Assembly: GCA_963830565.1 (NCBI GenBank)
Contig: CAWHMO010000012.1
Coordinates: 43,371 to 107,370, forward strand
Direction of reading: 5' to 3'
Length of the DNA stretch: 64,000 nucleotides
Source: DATFDN01 sp963830565
Lineage (GTDB): Bacteria > Pseudomonadota > Alphaproteobacteria > Acetobacterales > Acetobacteraceae
How positions within the stretch are numbered: the stretch's first letter is position 1; each line of letters begins with the position of its first letter. Shown piece after piece: positions 18,863-26,854 of this stretch. The notes under the pieces were generated by a model, which was given only the letters and a program-made list of their open reading frames with translations, was not told the DNA's origin and ran no database searches. The position numbers and the translations under genes were made by a program.

Positions 18863-19287
18863 CCGCAGCCTCTGGTCCCGTTCGCCTTGCAGCCGTGCAG
18901 TACATGCGAGGCGGCGGCAATATATTTCCGTCCCGCTGCCTCGGCGCAATTGACCGCATCGGCCAAGGGCTGGTTCGATCGTACCTTGGCCAGTTTCACC
19001 AGCATCGGCAGGTTCACGCCCGCGATCACCTCGACCCCTTTGCGTTCCATCATGGAGATTGCGAGGTTCGACGGGGTGCCGCCGAACATGTCGGTCAGCA
19101 GCACCACGCCGTCGCCGGTATCACAGTGCTCGATACACCGCTCGATCTCGGCGCGCCGGTTCTCCATGTCGTCCTCCGGCCCGATGCAGACCGTGTCAAC
19201 ATGCCGCTGCGCGCCCACCACATGCTCCAGGGCGGCGCGAAGCTCCACCGCCAGACGGCCATGGGTGACAAGGACCATGCCGATCAT
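18859..19287 (-). CDS. PTS EIIA component, mannose-type (regulatory)
   Basis: EIIA-Man superfamily protein of 142 residues. The phospho-His is H9 in MIGMVLVTHGRLA; the conserved core TDMFGGTPSNLAISMM and the GVNLPMLVKLA strand-helix are present. The C-terminal tail (HGCKANGTRGCG) is Cys/Gly-rich. In alphaproteobacteria this protein accepts phosphate from HPr and regulates other systems. It starts 54 bp after rapZ and overlaps HPr by four bases. No permease partners are seen. Confidence 0.9.
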   Translation of the reverse strand: MIGMVLVTHGRLAVELRAALEHVVGAQRHVDTVCIGPEDDMENRRAEIERCIEHCDTGDGVVLLTDMFGGTPSNLAISMMERKGVEVIAGVNLPMLVKLAKVRSNQPLADAVNCAEAAGRKYIAAASHVLHGCKANGTRGCG

Positions 19288-19341
19288 GGTGTGCGCAGCG
19301 CGTCCTTTCGAGCGTTCAAGTTCATGACTTCTCTCTCAGGC

Positions 19342-20340
19342 CTAAATCGACGAGGCGCGCGGCGCTTCGCCAGGGTTTGCGGATGCTCCGTCCCGACGTG
19401 CCGGCGCCATGGCGAGCGGAAAAGCAGCCGCCCTTGCTCCCTCGCGGGCGAGCTCTCGATGGACGACGTGCAGCCACCACCGCGCGCTGGCCTCGCTCAC
19501 AGCCAGCCCAGCAGCGCCGGCCGTGCGCCTGAGATGGTCCGCTAGTTTTTCGACGATACGCACTGAGCGGTGCCGCCCTCCGGTGCAACCCACCGCGACT
19601 GTGACATATTTTTTGCCCTCTTGGATGAATCTCGGCAAGAGCAGGTCGAGCAGTTGCTCGATCATGCGCATGAAGGCCGGGAAGTCCGGGTCGGCTTCGA
19701 TATAGGCCGCAACGTCCGCGTCGAGCCCCGTCCTGGGCTGCAATATGGGATCGTAGTGCGGGTTGCGCAAAAAGCGGGCATCGAAGACCAGATCCGCGTC
19801 ACGCGGCAGGCCGTAAGCGTAGGAGAATGAGACCAGCGCGACCGCCACCCGCGGCGCCTCGCCCGCGCTTGTCGCGCCATAGCGCCTCTCGATCAGCTCG
19901 CGCATCGCCGAAAGCGGCAGGTCGGAGGTGTCGAGCACGAGATCCGCCGCCTCCCGCAAGGGATCGGTCAGCGCCTGCTCCTGCGCGATGCCGTCGGCAA
20001 CCCGGCCCATCGGCGCCAAGGGATGGCGCCGCCGCGTCTCGGAGTAGCGGCGCAGCAGGACCGCCTCCTCGGCCCAGACGTAGATCAGCTCCGGCCGCAG
20101 TCGCGGATCGGCGCGCAAACCGTTCAGCGCCACCAGCACGACGCCAGGGTCGAACCCCGTGGTCCGGGCATCCACCCCGATCGCCAGGCTGCGCCGCGCC
20201 TGACGGACCATGGCCTCCAGCATCGTCAGCGGCGGATTGTCGACCGCCTCGAAGCCGATGTCCTCCAGCGCGCGCAGCACGGACAGCTTGCCCGCCCCGG
20301 AGAGGCCGCTGACCAGGACAACCCGCACGGACTCGGTCAT
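19342..20340 (-). CDS. rapZ: RNase adapter RapZ family nucleotide-binding protein
   Basis: P-loop protein of the RapZ/YvcJ family (332 residues); in enterobacteria it adapts small RNA for RNase E, in others its role is less clear. Conserved blocks: ALEDIGFEAVDNPPL, YSETRRRHPLAP, SFSYAYGLPRDADLVFDARFLRNP and YVTVAVGCTGGRHRSV. The P-loop reads SGLSGAGKLSV, where the residue after Lys is Leu instead of the usual Ser/Thr that binds magnesium; this is either a lineage trait or an oddity. The ATG at 20340 overlaps the hprK stop (ATGA). C-terminus carries an extra Ala/Arg-rich tail. Confidence 0.9.
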   Translation of the reverse strand: MTESVRVVLVSGLSGAGKLSVLRALEDIGFEAVDNPPLTMLEAMVRQARRSLAIGVDARTTGFDPGVVLVALNGLRADPRLRPELIYVWAEEAVLLRRYSETRRRHPLAPMGRVADGIAQEQALTDPLREAADLVLDTSDLPLSAMRELIERRYGATSAGEAPRVAVALVSFSYAYGLPRDADLVFDARFLRNPHYDPILQPRTGLDADVAAYIEADPDFPAFMRMIEQLLDLLLPRFIQEGKKYVTVAVGCTGGRHRSVRIVEKLADHLRRTAGAAGLAVSEASARWWLHVVHRELAREGARAAAFPLAMAPARRDGASANPGEAPRASSI

Positions 20341-20768
20341 GACGTGAAAGCCCCCGTCATCTGGCGAACACGCCCCAGCGCGCAGTCGAGCGCGAGCGAC
20401 ACGCGCTCGGGCGCCGAGGCGGCTTCGGACCTCACTCGCACCAGGGGAAGACCGAGCTCCTCGTGAAATCGCGCCTCTGGAAGGCGCTCCGGCAGGCCGA
20501 GCTCGATCGCAAGCGCGAGCCGCGCCGTCGCCGCGTGTGGCAGGCGCAGGATGCCAAGGCCGCGCACCTCCAGCAGCCCGGCCAGCGATTCCGGCGAGCG
20601 GGCGGCGCCATCCTCGATCAGCACCTGGTCGTCGGCGACGAGGTCGAATCCACGCGACAGCAGCCGCAACGCGAGGTCGGACTTCCCCGTCCCTGCCGGT
20701 CCCAACAGCAGCACCCCCGCGCCGTCGCGGGCAACGCACGTCCCATGCACCCGTATCACCTGCGTCAT
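20337..20768 (-). CDS. hprK: HPr kinase/phosphorylase, short alphaproteobacterial form
   Basis: Phosphorylates or dephosphorylates the regulatory Ser of HPr. The 143-residue protein contains only the kinase domain, as in other alphaproteobacteria: VHGTCVARDGAGVLLLGPAG leads into Walker A GPAGTGKSDLAL, then DLVADDQV and the signature LEVRGLGILRLP. The usual sensor kinase/response regulator pair upstream of hprK is not here; instead a dehydratase gene starts divergently 112 bp away. It heads the five-gene phosphotransfer operon. Confidence 0.92.
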   Translation of the reverse strand: MTQVIRVHGTCVARDGAGVLLLGPAGTGKSDLALRLLSRGFDLVADDQVLIEDGAARSPESLAGLLEVRGLGILRLPHAATARLALAIELGLPERLPEARFHEELGLPLVRVRSEAASAPERVSLALDCALGRVRQMTGAFTS

Positions 20769-20879
20769 GAATTGCTACTCTGGGCCGGCGCACGTGAAAG
20801 CGGAAGGGCCTTTACGGGTCAATCCCACCCTCCGGCCATCCTTGCCCTCGAGGGTGGTCGCGTGCGAGCGTCCTGCCCC

Positions 20880-21818
20880 ATGACCGACCGCGCCGCGATC
20901 GCCGCTGCTGCCGAGCGCATCGCCGGTTACGTGAGACACACGCCCGTCCTGCGTCTCGGCGATGCGGAACTCGGCCTGGCCTTCCCGATCGCCTTGAAAC
21001 TGGAGCTTTTTCAGCATGCCGGCAGTTTCAAGCCGCGCGGCGCCTTCAATCGGCTGCTTGCGGTGGGCCGCCCCGCACGGGGCGTCATCGCGGCATCCGG
21101 CGGCAACCACGGAGCCGCGGTCGCCTTCGCGGCACGCGCCCTGGGCGTCGCGGCCGAAATCTTCGTCCCCGCGGCGACCCCTGCAGCCAAGGTGGAACGG
21201 ATCGCGGGCTACGGCGCCCGCGTAGTGCGGACAGGCGCGAGCTACGCCGACGCTCTGGCGGCCTGTCGCGTACGGCACGCCGAGACCGGCGCGCTGGACG
21301 TCCATGCCTATGACGACCCCGACGTGATCGCCGGGCAGGGCACCGCCGGACGCGAGTTCGAGGCGGATGCTCCGGAGCTGACCCATATCCTGGTGGCGGT
21401 CGGCGGCGGCGGGCTGATCGGCGGCATTGCCGCCTGGTATGCCGGAAGCGCCCAGATCGTCGGTGTCGAGCCGGAAGCCTGTCCCGCGCTGCACGACGCC
21501 CTGCGCGCCGAGCGGCCGGTGCCTTCCCCGGTCGGCGGCCTGGCGGCCGATAGCCTGGGGGCGCGGCAGGTGGGGGCGCTGATGTTTCCGATCGCCCAGG
21601 CGCATGTCGCCGCTGCGGTTCTCGTGTCCGATGCGGCGATCCGGACGGCCCAGCGCCTGCTATGGGACCGGCTGCGCGTGCTCGCCGAGCCGGGGGGCGC
21701 CACTGCCCTCGCGGCGCTTGTGTCCGGCGCCTTCACCCCGCCGCCTGGCGCGCGCGTCGGCGTGCTGGTCTGTGGCGCCAACGCCGATCCGGCGACGGTC
21801 AGTCCCGAGGTGACATGA
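20880..21818 (+). CDS. Serine/threonine dehydratase (PLP fold type II)
   Basis: Cytosolic PLP enzyme that deaminates Thr/Ser or a related hydroxy-amino acid. The 312-residue protein lacks the ACT domain of biosynthetic IlvA. The PLP Lys is in GSFKPRGAFNRL, the phosphate/cofactor loop in ASGGNHGAAVAFAAR and the glycine loop in AVGGGGLIGGIAAWY. ATG at 20880 is preceded by a CG-rich sequence without a strong ribosome site. The stop overlaps the next gene's start (ATGA), so they are coupled. Exact substrate is uncertain; racemase activity is possible in this subgroup. Confidence 0.88.
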   Translation: MTDRAAIAAAAERIAGYVRHTPVLRLGDAELGLAFPIALKLELFQHAGSFKPRGAFNRLLAVGRPARGVIAASGGNHGAAVAFAARALGVAAEIFVPAATPAAKVERIAGYGARVVRTGASYADALAACRVRHAETGALDVHAYDDPDVIAGQGTAGREFEADAPELTHILVAVGGGGLIGGIAAWYAGSAQIVGVEPEACPALHDALRAERPVPSPVGGLAADSLGARQVGALMFPIAQAHVAAAVLVSDAAIRTAQRLLWDRLRVLAEPGGATALAALVSGAFTPPPGARVGVLVCGANADPATVSPEVT

Positions 21819-22612
21819 TGACCCTTGTTCTGCTCGGCATCGACGCAAGCGGCGTCGCCACGGCCACCTTGAACCGCCCGGAGCTCGGCAACGCCTATGA
21901 CGAGGATTTGCTGGCCGAGCTGATCGCCGGCCTGCGGCGCCTCGCGCCCGACCCGGCGGTGCGCTGCCTGGTGTTGCGTGGGGCCGGCCGACACTTCCAG
22001 GCGGGTGCCGACATCAACTGGCTGAGCCGTGCCACGCAGTACGGGCCAGAACAGAACTACGCAGCCTCGATGGCGACCACGCGCGCCATGCAGCTTTTGA
22101 ACGAGTTTCCTAAGCCCACCATAGCGCTTGTGCATGGCGCCTGCTTCGGCGGCGGCTGCGGCATGGTCTGCTGCGTCGATGTCGCCCTGGCGACGCCGGA
22201 CAGCATCTTCGGGCTGACCGAGGTGCGCGTGGGCGTCGCGCCGACGCCGATTTCCACGCACATGGTCCACGCCATGGGCCTACGCCACACCCGTCGGTAT
22301 GCCCTGACTGGCGAGCGGTTCGACGCGAAGGAGGCCGAGCGCATCGGCTTGGTCCACGAGATCGTCGGCCCCGACCGGATGGAAGCGCGCCTGGCCGAGG
22401 TGCTCGATGCCGTCTTGCTGGGGGCGCCGGGCGCGATCGCGATGACCAAGCGTTCGTTCCTCGGCGCCAATGGGCTGTTGCTGGACGAACGGCAGATGAG
22501 CATGCTCGCCCACGAGAGCGCGACCCAGCGCCACACCCAGGAGGCCCGCGAGGGCACGACGGCGTTCCACGAAAAGCGCAAACCGGTGTGGTATCGACGC
22601 GGAGGCGAGTAA
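21815..22612 (+). CDS. Enoyl-CoA hydratase/isomerase family protein
   Basis: Crotonase-fold enzyme of 265 residues acting on acyl-CoA. Oxyanion-hole text is VLRGAGRHFQAGADINWL and HGACFGGGCGMVCCVDVALA; the two hydratase Glu positions fall in FGLTEVRVGV and before it, one Glu being visible. The region resembles methylglutaconyl- or short enoyl-CoA hydratases of leucine/isoprenoid degradation, but no carboxylase genes adjoin. It overlaps the dehydratase by four bases. Confidence 0.88.
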   Translation: MMTLVLLGIDASGVATATLNRPELGNAYDEDLLAELIAGLRRLAPDPAVRCLVLRGAGRHFQAGADINWLSRATQYGPEQNYAASMATTRAMQLLNEFPKPTIALVHGACFGGGCGMVCCVDVALATPDSIFGLTEVRVGVAPTPISTHMVHAMGLRHTRRYALTGERFDAKEAERIGLVHEIVGPDRMEARLAEVLDAVLLGAPGAIAMTKRSFLGANGLLLDERQMSMLAHESATQRHTQEAREGTTAFHEKRKPVWYRRGGE

Positions 22613-22675
22613 GGCGTGGAGAATTTGCTCGAATCGCGTTACGAACCGCAACTCGAGGCAATCTGGAGAAAGTCG

Positions 22676-22987
22676 ATGCCGACCAAGACGCCGGAGAAGA
22701 AGTCAGCTCAGAAGAAGGCGCCTGGAAAGGCCGCTGGAGGCGGCAAGGCCAACGCCCTCCAGCAGCCGCTGAAGCCCTCGGAGGAACTGGCCGCGGTGGT
22801 CGGGGAAGGGCCGCTGGCGAGGGGCGAGGTGGTGAGCAAGGTGTGGGAGTATATCCGCTCGAACAACCTGCAGAACCCGGAGGATCGCCGCGAGATCCTG
22901 GCCGACGACAAGCTCCGCAAGGTCTTCGGCAAGGACAAGGTGACCATGTTCGAGATGAACAAGCACCTGGCCCAACATCTGAAATAA
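22676..22987 (+). CDS. SWIB/MDM2 domain protein
   Basis: Small basic protein (103 residues) with a Lys/Ala-rich N-terminal tail (about 30 residues) followed by a SWIB fold: LKPSEELAAVVGEGPLARGEVVSKVWEYIR and LRKVFGKDKVTMFEMNKHLA, broken here by the usual helix turns. SWIB domains occur in chromatin-associated proteins and in chlamydial and alphaproteobacterial nucleoid proteins; DNA or protein binding is likely. ATG at 22676 follows GGAGAAAGTCG. A palindromic repeat follows the gene. Confidence 0.92.
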   Translation: MPTKTPEKKSAQKKAPGKAAGGGKANALQQPLKPSEELAAVVGEGPLARGEVVSKVWEYIRSNNLQNPEDRREILADDKLRKVFGKDKVTMFEMNKHLAQHLK

Positions 22988-23020
22988 TTGTCAGCGTACC
23001 TGCATCACGACCTGTTCTCC

Positions 23021-23107
23021 GTCATTCCCGCGACGACGGGACTCCAGGGAGGACGGCACCGAACTTGGATGCTGGCGCGGCTGGATGCCCGCTTTCGCGG
23101 GCATGAC
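23021..23107. repeat. Palindromic intergenic repeat
   Basis: Outer arms GTCATTCCCGC (23021-23031) and GCGGGCATGAC (23097-23107) pair with one mismatch; an inner perfect hairpin ATGCCCGC TTTC GCGGGCAT lies at 23085-23104. This is the common alphaproteobacterial type of mobile intergenic palindrome. It lies between convergent genes and probably also ends both transcripts. Confidence 0.7.
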
Positions 23108-23143
23108 GACATGGGTCAGTACAAGGGCGGCTGGCATAGGGCG

Positions 23144-23533
23144 CTATGCCGCCGCCTCGGCCTCGATCTCCACGACCCAGCGCGGGTCGGCGAGGCCGGC
23201 CACGAACAGCAGGGTCGAGGCTGCGGCGTGCTCGATGAAAATCGTGTCGCGGGCGGCGCGGAACGCTCCGAGCAGCGCGCGATCGGTGAGGAAGGCGGTG
23301 GTCTTCACCACGTTTCCGAAGCCCATCCCGTGCGCCTCCAATATGGTGCGCAAGTTGGAGAAGGCCTGCGCGATCTGCGCCTCTCCGGTGCTCGGCACGG
23401 ACCCGTCCGCTGCCACCCCAACCTGCCCCGAGATGACGAGCCGCCTCGCCGCGCCCTCCACCAGCACGGCATGGGAGTAGCGAGACGTCGGCGCGCGCAC
23501 GCCGGAGGGATTGCTGGTCGTGAGCACGGACAT
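23144..23533 (-). CDS. RidA family protein
   Basis: Imine/enamine deaminase fold (YjgF/YER057c/UK114), 129 residues, cytosolic trimer in the family. Conserved strands: LVISGQVGVAADGSVP, QIAQAFSNLRTILEAHGMGFGNVVKTTAFLTD and the end DPRWVVEIEAEA. The family's catalytic Arg position (around VxxAxLP-hxVEIE) reads LADPRWVVEIE, so the activity may be of a non-RidA subgroup. Its start faces the rlmH gene on the other strand, 84 bp away. Confidence 0.88.
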   Translation of the reverse strand: MSVLTTSNPSGVRAPTSRYSHAVLVEGAARRLVISGQVGVAADGSVPSTGEAQIAQAFSNLRTILEAHGMGFGNVVKTTAFLTDRALLGAFRAARDTIFIEHAAASTLLFVAGLADPRWVVEIEAEAAA

Positions 23534-23617
23534 CGGTCTCTCCAGGGTTCAACACCCTGAGCATCGCCGTCTAGCTGGCGGTTGTATAGCGTCCGGCGGT
23601 CTGTCAGGGCGCTTGCG

Positions 23618-24076
23618 ATGCTGCATCTGATCGCCGTCGGCCGCCTGCGCGCGGGGCCTGAGATGGATTTGTTTTCGCGCTACAACGCCCGCCTGCGGCC
23701 GGCTCTCGTCGTGACGGAGATTCCCGAGGCGCGCGGGACACCGGCCGAGGCCAAGCGCCGGGAAGGCACGGCGCTGATCGCGGCCTTGCCGCCGCGCGCC
23801 TTCGCGATCGCCCTCGACCTTGGCGGCCAGACGCCGGACAGCGCCCGGTTCGCCGCGCTGCTCGACCGCTGGTTGGGTTTCGGCCGCCCCGTCTGCTTCC
23901 TGATCGGCGCTGCGGAGGGGCTGGACAGTGCCGTGCTGGACCGCGCCGACGCCACCCTGTCGCTAGGTCCGCTGACCTGGCCGCACATGCTGGCCCGCGT
24001 GATGCTCGCTGAGCAGCTCTACCGCGCCCGCGCCATCGCCCTGGGCCATCCCTATCATCGCGCTGGTCGGCCCTAG
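23618..24076 (+). CDS. rlmH: 23S rRNA (pseudouridine1915-N3)-methyltransferase RlmH
   Basis: SPOUT-class methyltransferase modifying helix 69 of 23S rRNA with SAM. The 152-residue sequence has LIAVGRLRAGPEMDLFSRYNAR, the knot region FLIGAAEGLDSAVLDRAD and the diagnostic end LTWPHMLARVMLAEQLYRAR followed by GHPYHR, in separate strands. ATG at 23618 matches the family start (MLHLIAVGRL). The gene normally sits next to rsfS and gpmI; here gpmI follows after an MFS gene and rsfS is not seen. Confidence 0.95.
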   Translation: MLHLIAVGRLRAGPEMDLFSRYNARLRPALVVTEIPEARGTPAEAKRREGTALIAALPPRAFAIALDLGGQTPDSARFAALLDRWLGFGRPVCFLIGAAEGLDSAVLDRADATLSLGPLTWPHMLARVMLAEQLYRARAIALGHPYHRAGRP

Positions 24077-24103
24077 ATGCCGCGGCCGTGGTAAGCAGCC
24101 ACC

Positions 24104-25303
24104 ATGCCTTCAACCCAAACTCACCGATCCTGGCTGCGGCGCCTGGCCATGACGTCCGTGTTCGCGGCCAGCGGCATCGGCTTCGGCGCGTGGGCGGGCA
24201 ACATCCCGCGCCTGCGCGAGGCGGCGAGCCTCGACGACGCGTCGCTCGGCATCGTGCTGTTCTGCGTCAGCCTTGGCGCCGTGCTGGCAATGCAGCTCGC
24301 GGGCCGGCATGCCGGGCGGCTCGGCACGGCACGGACTTGCTGGCTCTCGGCCGTGGCTCTCATGGTCGCGCTCCCGCTCCCGGCGCTCGCTCCGGACTGG
24401 TCGGTGCTGCTCGCATCCGGGCTGCTGCTCGGCTTTGCACTCGGGGGCCTGGACGTCTCCATGAACGCGCACGCGGCGGAGGTGGAGCGCGCCTGGGGTT
24501 CGGCCATCATGTCCTCGTTCCATGCCGGATGGAGCCTGGGGGAACTCGCCGGGGCCGCGTCCGTCGCGCTGCTGGCGCGTGCCGGCATCGGCCTTTTCCT
24601 GGCGCTCGCGATCCCCGGCATCGCGGTCGGCTGTCTCGGACTAGCGGCGCTGCGCCTGGAGGAAGGCTCAAGCATCTCCTCGGAGCGGCCGCGATTGACA
24701 TGGCCCCGTCGCGCGTTGCTCGATGTCTGCGTCATTGCCGCGCTGAGCTTCTCGATCGAGGGCGGCACGGCTGACTGGTGCGGCGTCTATTTGCGCACGG
24801 TCCTGGGCGCCTCGACCGCGCTCGCCTCCTCCAGCCTCGCGGTCCTCGCCGCCATGATGGTGATATGCCGGCTCTGCGGCGATCATGTCGTGCGCCGGAT
24901 CGGTCCGGTGAGAATCATCCGGCTGGGCGCCGTGCTCACCGGCATCGGCCTGCTCGGCGTCATTCTCTCGCCCAATGCCGCTGCCGCGTCGGCCAGCTTC
25001 GCGTTGGTCGGTGTCGGGGTTGCCAACACCATCCCGGTACTGTTCAGCGCCGCGGGCCGGAACGGCGCTGCCGGAGTGGCCATGATGGCGACCGCGGGAT
25101 ATGGCGCCGTCATGGGCACACCGCCGCTGATCGGCTTTGTCTCGAACGCCGTCGGGCTGCGCGGGGCGCTGCTCATGCTTGTCGCAAGCGCGGGTGCGAT
25201 AGCTCTGCTCGCGCGCAGCATCGCGCCCGGACGGACCAAGACTCCCGATCATCCCGCACCGAATGCTTGTTCCGTACCCGGCGCGGCGCTACGGAACCGA
25301 TAG
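24104..25303 (+). CDS. MFS transporter, YbjJ-like
   Basis: Integral inner-membrane carrier of 399 residues with about 12 helices. The opening ASGIGFGAWAGNIPRLREA and the repeated LAGRHAGRLGTART loop (after helix 2) match the YbjJ/fucose-permease-like group of small-molecule exporters. Substrate cannot be told. It separates rlmH from gpmI and its stop is 6 bases before the gpmI start, so the three may share a transcript. Confidence 0.87.
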   Translation: MPSTQTHRSWLRRLAMTSVFAASGIGFGAWAGNIPRLREAASLDDASLGIVLFCVSLGAVLAMQLAGRHAGRLGTARTCWLSAVALMVALPLPALAPDWSVLLASGLLLGFALGGLDVSMNAHAAEVERAWGSAIMSSFHAGWSLGELAGAASVALLARAGIGLFLALAIPGIAVGCLGLAALRLEEGSSISSERPRLTWPRRALLDVCVIAALSFSIEGGTADWCGVYLRTVLGASTALASSSLAVLAAMMVICRLCGDHVVRRIGPVRIIRLGAVLTGIGLLGVILSPNAAAASASFALVGVGVANTIPVLFSAAGRNGAAGVAMMATAGYGAVMGTPPLIGFVSNAVGLRGALLMLVASAGAIALLARSIAPGRTKTPDHPAPNACSVPGAALRNR

Positions 25304-25309
25304 GAGACC

Positions 25310-26854
25310 ATGATGGCGCAGGCGATTCGTCCGGTGATGCTGGTGGTGCTCGACGGCTTTGGCTGGCGCGAGCGGACCGAGGACAACGCGGTGCGCCTGG
25401 CCCGTAAGCCCAGCTTCGACCGTCTGTGGGAGAGCTGCCCGCACGCCTTCCTGCGCACCTCCGGCGCCGATGTCGGCCTGCCGGACGGACAGATGGGCAA
25501 CTCCGAGGTCGGGCACCTCAACATCGGCGCCGGCCGCGTGGTCATGCAGGACCTGCCGCGGATCACTCAGGCCTTCGCGTCCGGGGCAGTCGCCACCTCC
25601 AAGGTATTGGCCGAGTTCATCGCCAGGCTCAAGCAAGGCCGGGGCGCCTGCCACCTGCTAGGTCTCGTCTCGCCGGGCGGTGTGCATTCCCACCAGGACC
25701 ACGCGGCGGCGCTGGCGCGTTTGCTCGACGCAGCGGGCATTCCGACCCTGGTCCATGCCTTCACCGACGGGCGTGACACGCCGCCGCGCTCCGGCCGCGC
25801 CGACCTTGCCCAACTCGCCGACGTGCTGCCCCCGGCGGTGCCGATCGCCACCGTCTCCGGCCGCTACTATGCGATGGACCGCGACAAGAGATGGGAGCGC
25901 GTCGGCCGTGCCTGGAGGGCGCTCGCCGAGGGCGACGCCCCCCGTTTCGCCACCGCCGAGGCGGCAATGGACAACTCCTATGCGCGCGACCTGACCGACG
26001 AGTTCGTGGTGCCCGCCGTGATCGGCGACTACCGCGGGATGCGCGACGGCGACGGCCTGCTGTGCTTCAACTTCCGCGCCGACCGGGTGCGCGAGATCTT
26101 GGCCGCGCTGCTCGACCCCGCCTTCGACGGCTTTCCGCGCCCGCGCCTGCCGCGCTTCGCCGCCGCCCTTGGGATGACGCAATACAGCACCGAGCTGGAC
26201 CGCTTGCTCACGACCCTGTTCCCGCCCGAGCACCTCGACAATCTGCTGGGCGAGGTCGCGGCGGCCGCAGGACGCACCCAGCTGCGCGCCGCCGAGACCG
26301 AGAAATACCCGCACGTCACCTACTTCCTGAACGGCGGGCGGGAGGTGCCCTTCCCCGGCGAGGATCGGATCATGGTTCCCTCGCCCAAGGTCGCCACCTA
26401 CGACCTCCAGCCCGAGATGTCCGCGCCGGAGCTGGCCGACCGCGTCGTGGCGGCGATCGACTCCGGCAAGTACGACCTGATCGTGCTGAACTTCGCCAAC
26501 CCCGACATGGTGGGCCACACCGGCAGCCTGCCCGCCGCGATCAAGGCCGTCGAGACGGTCGATGCCGGCCTCGGTCGGATCGCCGAGGCGGTGCGTCGGC
26601 AGGGCGGGGCGCTGCTGGTCACCGCCGATCATGGCAATTGCGAGATGATGCGCGATCCGGAGACCGGGGGCCCGCACACCGCCCACACCACCAATCCGGT
26701 CCCGGTGCTGCTGATGGGCGGCAACGCCCCGGCGCTCGACGATGGGCGCCTGGCCGACATCGCGCCCACGCTGCTCGCCCTGATGGGCCTGCCTCAGCCG
26801 GCCGAGATGACGGGGCGCTCGCTCATCCGCGCCGATGCGGCGCGTCTGGGCTAA
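25310..26854 (+). CDS. gpmI: 2,3-bisphosphoglycerate-independent phosphoglycerate mutase
   Basis: Glycolytic interconversion of 3- and 2-phosphoglycerate using two manganese ions. The catalytic Ser is in PDGQMGNSEVGHLNIG; metal ligands are seen in VVLDGFGWRE, NFANPDMVGHTG and VTADHGNCE. 514 residues, the family norm. Two ATGs in tandem (25310 and 25313) follow GGAGA; the second has better spacing. The 3' end overlaps the EnvC-like gene by 20 bases. Confidence 0.96.
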   Translation: MMAQAIRPVMLVVLDGFGWRERTEDNAVRLARKPSFDRLWESCPHAFLRTSGADVGLPDGQMGNSEVGHLNIGAGRVVMQDLPRITQAFASGAVATSKVLAEFIARLKQGRGACHLLGLVSPGGVHSHQDHAAALARLLDAAGIPTLVHAFTDGRDTPPRSGRADLAQLADVLPPAVPIATVSGRYYAMDRDKRWERVGRAWRALAEGDAPRFATAEAAMDNSYARDLTDEFVVPAVIGDYRGMRDGDGLLCFNFRADRVREILAALLDPAFDGFPRPRLPRFAAALGMTQYSTELDRLLTTLFPPEHLDNLLGEVAAAAGRTQLRAAETEKYPHVTYFLNGGREVPFPGEDRIMVPSPKVATYDLQPEMSAPELADRVVAAIDSGKYDLIVLNFANPDMVGHTGSLPAAIKAVETVDAGLGRIAEAVRRQGGALLVTADHGNCEMMRDPETGGPHTAHTTNPVPVLLMGGNAPALDDGRLADIAPTLLALMGLPQPAEMTGRSLIRADAARLG

